This document shows positions 8,763-13,999 of a stretch of DNA of 13,999 nucleotides, one piece after another. The stretch lies in assembly GCA_021805955.1 (NCBI GenBank), contig JAJZDO010000908.1, forward strand, positions 1-13,999. The letters are read 5' to 3'. The translations under genes were made by a program, and so were the position numbers. Source of the DNA: Acidobacteriota bacterium (GTDB lineage: Bacteria; Acidobacteriota; Terriglobia; Terriglobales; Acidobacteriaceae). Numbering within the stretch: position 1 is the stretch's first letter; each line of letters begins with the position of its first letter. Under the pieces are notes generated by a model, which had not been told where the DNA came from, did not search any database, and saw only the letters and a list, made by a program, of their open reading frames with translations.

Positions 8763-8790
8763 AAAAAGGCGCGGCCAGTGGCCACGCCTT
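8763..8790 (-). terminator. Intrinsic terminator after the glycoside-hydrolase-like gene
   Basis: Read on the minus strand, AAGGCGTGGCC and GGCCGCGCCTT form an 11-base-pair hairpin with an ACT loop, followed by a T-rich tail (TTTTTCTC counting the last two stem bases). One pair is U-G as minus RNA but would be a C-A mismatch as plus RNA. The T-tract also lies on the minus side only, so it points leftwards. It lies about 230 bases after the stop codon at 9018, separated from it by the fold-back element at 8818-8947. Confidence 0.8.
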
Positions 8791-8817
8791 GTGTTCAACA
8801 ACACTGTTTTTCTATAG

Positions 8818-8947
8818 CGCCGCGTGCCCCATCCTTCGTCGTCTCATCGCGAAGGGAGGAATGAGAACTCTTTTGCGGGACAGACAATGCCACCCTTAAC
8901 GGAGTTCCCCTGAGCGAAGTCGAAGGGCAAGGATGAGGCACACGGCG
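8818..8947 (-). repeat. 130-bp fold-back element with 19-base arms
   Basis: The arms 8818-8836 (CGCCGCGTGCCCCATCCTT on plus) and 8929-8947 are inverted copies of each other with two differences. Both differences become G-U pairs in minus-strand RNA but C-A mismatches in plus-strand RNA. The interior holds a smaller inverted repeat, TCTCAT/ATGAGA (8842-8847 and 8861-8866), and the tract CCCCTGAGCGAAGTCGAAGGG, of a kind often met in intergenic repeats of environmental bacteria (from memory, not checked). It has no open frame. It lies in the 3' untranslated region of the glycoside-hydrolase-like gene, between its stop and its terminator, and may be a copy of a dispersed miniature repeat family. 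Confidence 0.6.
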
Positions 8948-9017
8948 TATCGCATTTGCGTAGACCCATTTTCACCTTCATTTTTCGCTCGCATTCACGT
9001 GCCAGACCATACACTCC

Positions 9018-11231
9018 CTAGGTCAATACAATAACTTCGTAATCGACTACCGGCGGCGTTTCAAACTGCACCGTCGAACCCTGCTGTTTGAATGGAAGAT
9101 CGCGAAGCGCACGCAAGGCGCGCACAGACGCAATCTTGCGTCCATCGGGAACTTGGAATTGAGTTTGTAATGGTCCAGTGGGATAAAACTGGGTCACGAA
9201 CGGGCGCGTCATGTTGGGATTCGTGTAATTGAGAAAATGCAAGGCGAACCCAGAGTCAGTCTCCCAGGCGAACATCTCCACTATGCCGCTGCCCTCGACC
9301 GTAGCGGTTAGCGATTGGCCGTTTAATATCCAATGTATCGAATTGATCAGTAGCCGACTGAGGTCGGGATTGCCTGAAATCCAGAAGGATCGGGCAACAT
9401 CTCCTGCAAAGTACACGATGCGCGAAGATCCTTGCTCGCGGAATGAGGCAGCGGGCTCCTCGGTTCGCCGGATGCGAGGATAGACCATTTCCGGCGGGAA
9501 CGCGGGATAGTGGGGTATTACGCTCAGATTGCGGGCTTCGGTTTTTAAGTGAGTAATGGGTACTCTGAATTCCGCACCAGGAAGAATTGTAGTACCCGTG
9601 AATCCTTTTAAGACTGGATGGGGTTGATCTATATGCATGTAGCTGTTATCGAAAGGGCCAATGACTTCGCCAGCTACACCGACGCCGAAGACGTCCCTAA
9701 GACCGAAATCTTCTCGCTGAACGCCCCACTCGTTGTAGCGGGAGGTTTCAAATGTAGCGAGCACGGAGCCTCCCGACTTCACGTAGTCGCGAATGGCCTC
9801 GCACTCGCTATCACGCAAATAGGCCGCATTGGGAAGCAGCAGCGCGCGATAAGGCTTAAGGGTGGCAGCATTGAGGTTTTCCTGATGAACAAAATCGAAC
9901 AAGAATCGGCCTTGGAGTAAAGCAGCGTAGAGACCCTGTAGATAGTCGGTTTGGTCAATGGTCGCGCGATTCAACTTTCGGCTGTGGGTGCCATTGGAAC
10001 CATAGAACGCAATGGTGCTCTGCGGGTAAAGGATGGCTAGATTGGCCAGAGATCGGCGGTTGCGGAAATGGGTCTGGTTGGCAGCGAGCCAGTCAAAGAA
10101 CACTCGGCCAGTCTCGCGCCAGCGGTTGTCCTCCGGTTGACCGCCCAGCCAATGGTACCAGGGCACCATGCCGCTCGCCGTGGCTTGCGCCATCCACATC
10201 GTCGCCTCGGCAGGCGCCTTTGCCGTATGCCGCCAGTCGATGCTGGTATTGCTGTAAGCGCCAATGACATTCGTCACTGTGCGGCCATCCATTACAGACC
10301 GAGCCACGCGCCCCTGCTGCGCGCATTCCCAGATAGGCGTATTCCCTCTGCGACCCTGATTGTCGGCGTTAAACCAAGCCGCAACCTCGCTGAGGCGTTT
10401 AACGTCTTTCACCGTATCGATCCCACCGCCCAGGTTTCCAACATAGACGGAATTGGAGTTTCCCTCCTTTGCCGTCTTTTCCCAAAGACTCCAGATTTCA
10501 GTAATGCGGTCCATGTAAACGCCATAGTATTTGCGATAAACGGCACTCCCGGCATCTGTACCTTCAGGCGGAACGCCACCCGTTTTTTCCTGATAAATTT
10601 TCTGGCAATTAGGACAATGGCATACCCCGAGAGACCCCGTGCTTGGCCAGCCGTTGGTAAAAAAGCCGTCTGGCGTGTACAGATGATTCATCTCACGGTA
10701 TATGGCAGGCATCTGCTCAGTAAAATAAGTGCTAAACATGCATGTGGCGTATAACCACGGGCACTCGGCATGGCGCCTCGGCGAGCCATTTGCGTTATAT
10801 TGGAACCACTCCGGATGCGCCTGGAATGCTTCTTCATATGCAAAATTGCAGTCCATGCGCGCAACAACGCGAATCCCCCTCTTGCGTGCGGCTTCCGCCA
10901 TGTCTCCAAACAGATCTCTCGAACCTAAGAACTCGCTGCGATGCTGGTAGGGAACCTTCGTGGGGTAAAACGCCATGATGCCACCCCCATTCAGCAAAAT
11001 TGCATTCACCTTCAAGGACGCCCAATAGTCCATCCAGGCATTGGCATCCATAGTCAGAGGATCTTTTTCATTAAAGTTGATCTGCCCGCAGCGTTGCATA
11101 GCGGAATACCAGGCTTTGTCCTCTGGAATAGCTTCGGAGGTAAGAGTCTCAGCAGCCTGCTTCACTGTAGCGGTGAGAATCAGGGAAGCTGCGGATGTTG
11201 CCATGAATTCTCGCCGGCTCATGGCTGACAT
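9018..11231 (-). CDS. Tat-exported glycoside-hydrolase-like protein with beta-galactosidase-trimerisation-like domain
   Basis: A 737-residue protein that opens with a twin-arginine signal (MSRREF then ATSAASLILTATVKQA, residues 4-26). Residues about 40-390 look like a TIM-barrel hydrolase of the 'hypothetical glycosyl hydrolase 6' kind, related to GH42-type enzymes. Visible pieces are AARKRGIRVVARMDCNF, HPEWFQYNANG and a CHCPNCQ cluster (204-210) that may hold a structural metal. Residues about 395-545 resemble the beta-galactosidase trimerisation domain, a glutamine-amidotransferase-like fold (YRALLLPNAAYLRDSE, YVKSGGSVLATFETS). The rest (545-737) looks like beta-rich C-terminal domains. I cannot name the catalytic acids or the sugar substrate. 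The frame extends to an upstream ATG at 11261, but ATG at 11231 is chosen because AAAGGAG sits eight bases before it. It is followed by the fold-back element and terminator at 8763-8947. It may be a single-gene unit. Confidence 0.8.
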   Translation of the reverse strand: MSAMSRREFMATSAASLILTATVKQAAETLTSEAIPEDKAWYSAMQRCGQINFNEKDPLTMDANAWMDYWASLKVNAILLNGGGIMAFYPTKVPYQHRSEFLGSRDLFGDMAEAARKRGIRVVARMDCNFAYEEAFQAHPEWFQYNANGSPRRHAECPWLYATCMFSTYFTEQMPAIYREMNHLYTPDGFFTNGWPSTGSLGVCHCPNCQKIYQEKTGGVPPEGTDAGSAVYRKYYGVYMDRITEIWSLWEKTAKEGNSNSVYVGNLGGGIDTVKDVKRLSEVAAWFNADNQGRRGNTPIWECAQQGRVARSVMDGRTVTNVIGAYSNTSIDWRHTAKAPAEATMWMAQATASGMVPWYHWLGGQPEDNRWRETGRVFFDWLAANQTHFRNRRSLANLAILYPQSTIAFYGSNGTHSRKLNRATIDQTDYLQGLYAALLQGRFLFDFVHQENLNAATLKPYRALLLPNAAYLRDSECEAIRDYVKSGGSVLATFETSRYNEWGVQREDFGLRDVFGVGVAGEVIGPFDNSYMHIDQPHPVLKGFTGTTILPGAEFRVPITHLKTEARNLSVIPHYPAFPPEMVYPRIRRTEEPAASFREQGSSRIVYFAGDVARSFWISGNPDLSRLLINSIHWILNGQSLTATVEGSGIVEMFAWETDSGFALHFLNYTNPNMTRPFVTQFYPTGPLQTQFQVPDGRKIASVRALRALRDLPFKQQGSTVQFETPPVVDYEVIVLT

Positions 11232-11239
11232 GTTGGTGA

Positions 11240-11246
11240 CTCCTTT
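11240..11246 (-). promoter_or_regulatory. Strong Shine-Dalgarno AAAGGAG deciding the start at 11231
   Basis: Minus strand AAAGGAG lies eight bases before ATG 11231 and downstream of the alternative ATG at 11261, so the shorter start, which also places the Tat motif at the N-terminus, is favoured. It is the clearest ribosome binding site in the window. Confidence 0.8.
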
Positions 11247-11277
11247 AGGATAGCTCTGCATCGCTGCTATCCCTCAT

Positions 11278-11306
11278 TTACGCACGATAAATAGTAAGGA
11301 TGTCAA
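11278..11306 (-). promoter_or_regulatory. Possible promoter of the glycoside-hydrolase-like gene (consensus -35 only)
   Basis: TTGACA at 11306-11301 on the minus strand is a perfect -35 box within the 119-bp gap after rho. The -10 position at normal spacing reads GCGTAA or CGTAAA, a poor match, so this is weak. No terminator for rho was seen in the same gap, so read-through from rho is not excluded. Confidence 0.3.
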
Positions 11307-11350
11307 GACTCCCCCATCCTCACTTCTCTTGAGATGCGTGAACTGTGCCG

Positions 11351-12601
<1,251 letters not shown>

Positions 12602-12730
12602 AAATATTTTTCAGGTGGATTTTCGGATGGCGGTTTTGAGGCGAAGCACAGTGGGAAGCGGTACGGATAGGAAGTTTAATTTTGTACAGGGGAATATCGA
12701 ACGCGAGGCAGGCCGGGGGGAGGAACGGCA
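12602..12730 (-). promoter_or_regulatory. C-rich, G-poor rho leader: candidate rut site
   Basis: On the transcribed (minus) strand the 130 bases 12730-12601 contain about 49 C and 17 G by direct count, with pyrimidine-rich runs such as CCGTTCCTCCCC near the upstream end. Such C-over-G regions are the usual mark of Rho loading sites. E. coli rho is attenuated in its own leader, so the same is inferred here. No convincing promoter was found within the leader, so rho may be read from the upstream omega-like gene. Confidence 0.45.
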
Positions 12731-12746
12731 CGCAGCTTACGCTGCG
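12731..12746 (-). repeat. Hairpin enclosing the stop codon of the omega-like gene
   Basis: Minus strand CGCAGC-GTAA-GCTGCG is a perfect six-pair stem with a four-base loop, and the TAA stop codon (12739-12737) lies inside the loop. No T-tract follows, so it is not a standard intrinsic terminator. It could stabilise the 3' end or separate the omega-like message from rho. Confidence 0.5.
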
Positions 12747-12955
12747 CGACGTTCTTGCTTACGAACCTGCTCGACGGCTACAGTACTTTCGCCTAAAGGA
12801 TTCGAGTGATGAAAGCGAATCAAAACGTCATTCATCGTATCCTGCAGACGGGTGGTCGGCTTGTGCAACTTGCGAGCCGCTTTGGATGCGAGCTGACACA
12901 GCTCGTAGCGATTGCGGACGTAGGTCAAAGCGCCAAATATCAGTTGGGAGCGCAT
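12737..12955 (-). CDS. RNA polymerase omega-like small protein (putative RpoZ)
   Basis: A 72-residue basic protein. Residues 15-31 (NRYELCQLASKAARKLH) align with the conserved omega core in which an N-R-[FY]-[DE]-L segment is followed by A-x(2)-A-R-[QK]-L. The length is also near that of omega (about 70-90 residues). Omega binds the beta-prime subunit and aids RNA polymerase assembly. The N-terminal MRSQLIFGALTYV replaces the usual MARVTV-type opening, a form I associate with acidobacterial homologues. The gene is not beside gmk or dfp, its common neighbours elsewhere, but lies between comM and rho. ATG at 12955 is preceded by GAGAGG about 11 bases upstream. The assignment rests on a short motif, so it is moderate; it could also be an unrelated small basic protein. 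Confidence 0.6.
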   Translation of the reverse strand: MRSQLIFGALTYVRNRYELCQLASKAARKLHKPTTRLQDTMNDVLIRFHHSNPLGESTVAVEQVRKQERRAA

Positions 12956-13505
12956 AATTTTCAGTACCTCTCTTTGTGTTTAGTAATGGCCGTCAGAACC
13001 TTCTACTTTGGGGTACGAGAAGTATTTCGCCGGTCCAGCCAACGGATTCCTACAAGGTTAGACGCACGTAGCACACCTATCGATGGATCGAAAATCTGAA
13101 ATCGTTTTCAAATTCTTTATGATGAGATCCACAACCGACTTCTTTACAGAGGTTTGCTGTAGGCGTTCGTTCTTGCGGGCACTGGCGACTCTTTAAGTGA
13201 TTCGTGATGGCCAATTCACTACCGTCGACGGTCAGGACGAGTTACGCCAGATGGCGTTTCCTATATTGGAAGTCCTTGACTGTACGGGATTTTCCGTGGG
13301 TTAGTGCACTCGTCTGAGCGACGGTCGCCCACCGATGAACCTCGCCAACACCTAAGAGTAGCTTCCAGGGGAATCGCCAGTCAACATAAATTTATCGCTT
13401 TGTTGCATAATTTCCACAGACGAACCCCCAGATGAAATGTTCCGCCCTGCACACTTCATTCCGGGGACGGCTCCAGAGAATGGCAAGCTAAACAATCTAC
13501 TAGCT
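12956..13505. other. 550-bp non-coding gap with several small palindromes
   Basis: No open frame with recognisable content, tRNA, tmRNA or SRP-RNA signature was seen on either strand. The right-centre part is rich in short inverted repeats: ACCGTCGACGGT (13221-13232), ACGCCA-GA-TGGCGT (13244-13257) and GCGAC-G-GTCGC (13318-13328). The octamer CGACGGTC occurs at 13226-13233 and again at 13320-13327. The leader and promoter of the omega-like gene should lie towards 12956-13100, but no clear -35/-10 pair was found. It may hold a small RNA or a regulatory region. Confidence 0.5.
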
Positions 13506-13999
13506 TTATGACCAATAGCTGCGGTCGAGGGTGCGATACTGGATGGCTTCCGCCAGGTGCTTCACGGCCAGATCGGCCTCGCCTTCAATATCGGCAATGG
13601 TGCGTGCCACTTTCAGAATGCGATCATGGGCGCGGGCGGTGAGTCCCTGCTGCTGCATGGCCCGCTCCAACAGATGCTCCGCATCGGCGGCGAGCCCGCA
13701 GTAGGTTCGAATCTGGCGCGTACTCATCTGCGCGTTGCTGAAAATGCGCTCGGACGCGCTGGAGAATCGCGCGGCCTGGCGCTCGCGGGCAGCCAGCACA
13801 CGGTCGCGAATCTCCGCCGAACCCTCGGCGGCAGAACCGCCGCGCAATTCCTTATACTGCACGGCGGGAACTTCGATATGAATATCGATGCGATCCAGCA
13901 GCGGGCCAGAAACCTTGGACACATAGCGCTGGATCATGGGTGGAGTACACATACATTGCCGGGACTTGTCGTTGAAGTAGCCGCAGGGACATCCCTGCG
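13506..13999 (-). CDS. comM: ComM/YifB family Mg-chelatase-like AAA+ ATPase, C-terminal part (gene continues past the right edge)
   Basis: About 164 C-terminal residues are visible, the N-terminal LonC-like domain and the Walker motifs being off the window. The fragment starts QGCPCGYFND, the family's Cys-rich segment, and continues with the near-invariant VSGPLLDRIDIHIEVP. It ends in the Mg-chelatase C-terminal helical domain (AHDRILKVARTIADIEG, then HLAEAIQYR). ComM is a hexameric helicase that promotes branch migration during natural transformation in Vibrio, and YifB homologues occur in most bacteria. The competence role here is an inference from the family, not from neighbours. The internal ATG at 13952 is not the true start, since homology runs on upstream. 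The stop at 13506 is followed by the non-coding gap, and no clear terminator was seen. Confidence 0.93.
   Translation of the reverse strand, partial: QGCPCGYFNDKSRQCMCTPPMIQRYVSKVSGPLLDRIDIHIEVPAVQYKELRGGSAAEGSAEIRDRVLAARERQAARFSSASERIFSNAQMSTRQIRTYCGLAADAEHLLERAMQQQGLTARAHDRILKVARTIADIEGEADLAVKHLAEAIQYRTLDRSYWS

Noticed and set aside
8791..8812. Plus-strand hairpin GTGTT-CAAC-AACAC followed by TGTTTTTC
   Set aside because: The stem is only five weak pairs and no plus-strand gene ends nearby, so it is not called as a terminator.
11231..11261. Upstream ATG at 11261 as start of the glycoside-hydrolase-like gene
   Set aside because: The strong AAAGGAG lies downstream of it, and starting there would push the Tat motif away from the N-terminus.
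12806..13099. 97-codon plus-strand frame overlapping the omega-like gene
   Set aside because: Its first half is antisense to the omega-like gene, and the rest shows no domain or ribosome binding site.
13704..13713. GGTTCGAATC, resembling a tRNA T-loop
   Set aside because: It is inside the ComM coding region and no acceptor stem, anticodon arm or CCA end can be built around it.

Overview
The window reads as ordinary chromosome from a member of the Acidobacteriota, probably of the Acidobacteriaceae/Koribacter type. That placement is an inference from three things. The gene products are Tat-exported carbohydrate-active proteins and esterase/SMP-30 proteins of a kind common in that phylum. A small omega-like protein (opening MRSQLIFGALTYVRNRYELC) has the form I associate with acidobacteria. 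Shine-Dalgarno sites are mostly weak. No mobile element, phage, CRISPR array, tRNA or rRNA was found.

Layout. Positions 1-2786 (minus) hold nearly all of phosphoenolpyruvate carboxylase (ppc); only the last few codons lie beyond the left edge. A duplicated ATPase of the ABC-F family (2836-4803, minus) lies 49 bp upstream of ppc, apparently in the same operon. A 415-bp divergent intergenic region (4804-5218) carries two neighbouring palindromes. It leads into a 507-residue polytopic membrane protein (5219-6742, plus) that looks like a polysaccharide polymerase. Converging on it is a Tat-exported fusion of an esterase domain to an SMP-30-type beta-propeller (6792-8675, minus, GTG start) with its own plausible promoter. 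The 342-bp gap behind it (8676-9017) holds that promoter, an intrinsic terminator and a 130-bp fold-back element. Both of the last two pair fully only as minus-strand RNA, so they belong to the 3' end of the next gene. That gene is a Tat-exported glycoside-hydrolase-like protein with a beta-galactosidase-trimerisation-like domain (9018-11231), whose start is fixed by a strong ribosome binding site.

The right end carries housekeeping genes on the minus strand: rho (11351-12601), a small omega-like protein (12737-12955) and the C-terminal part of the ComM/YifB AAA+ ATPase (13506-13999). The rho leader has a strong excess of C over G on the transcribed strand, as expected of a Rho-loading site and so of autoregulation. 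A 550-bp non-coding gap (12956-13505) between the ComM and omega-like genes has several small palindromes and no recognised gene.

The genes do not form one pathway. Central carbon metabolism and ribosome protection (ppc, ABC-F), cell-surface polysaccharide (the membrane protein), extracytoplasmic breakdown of esters and glycans (the two Tat proteins) and gene-expression or DNA-uptake functions (rho, omega-like, comM) sit side by side. I saw no clear new defence or biosynthetic system. The most interesting items are the fold-back/terminator pair, the C-rich rho leader, the fusion esterase with an altered propeller metal site, and the palindrome-rich gap.
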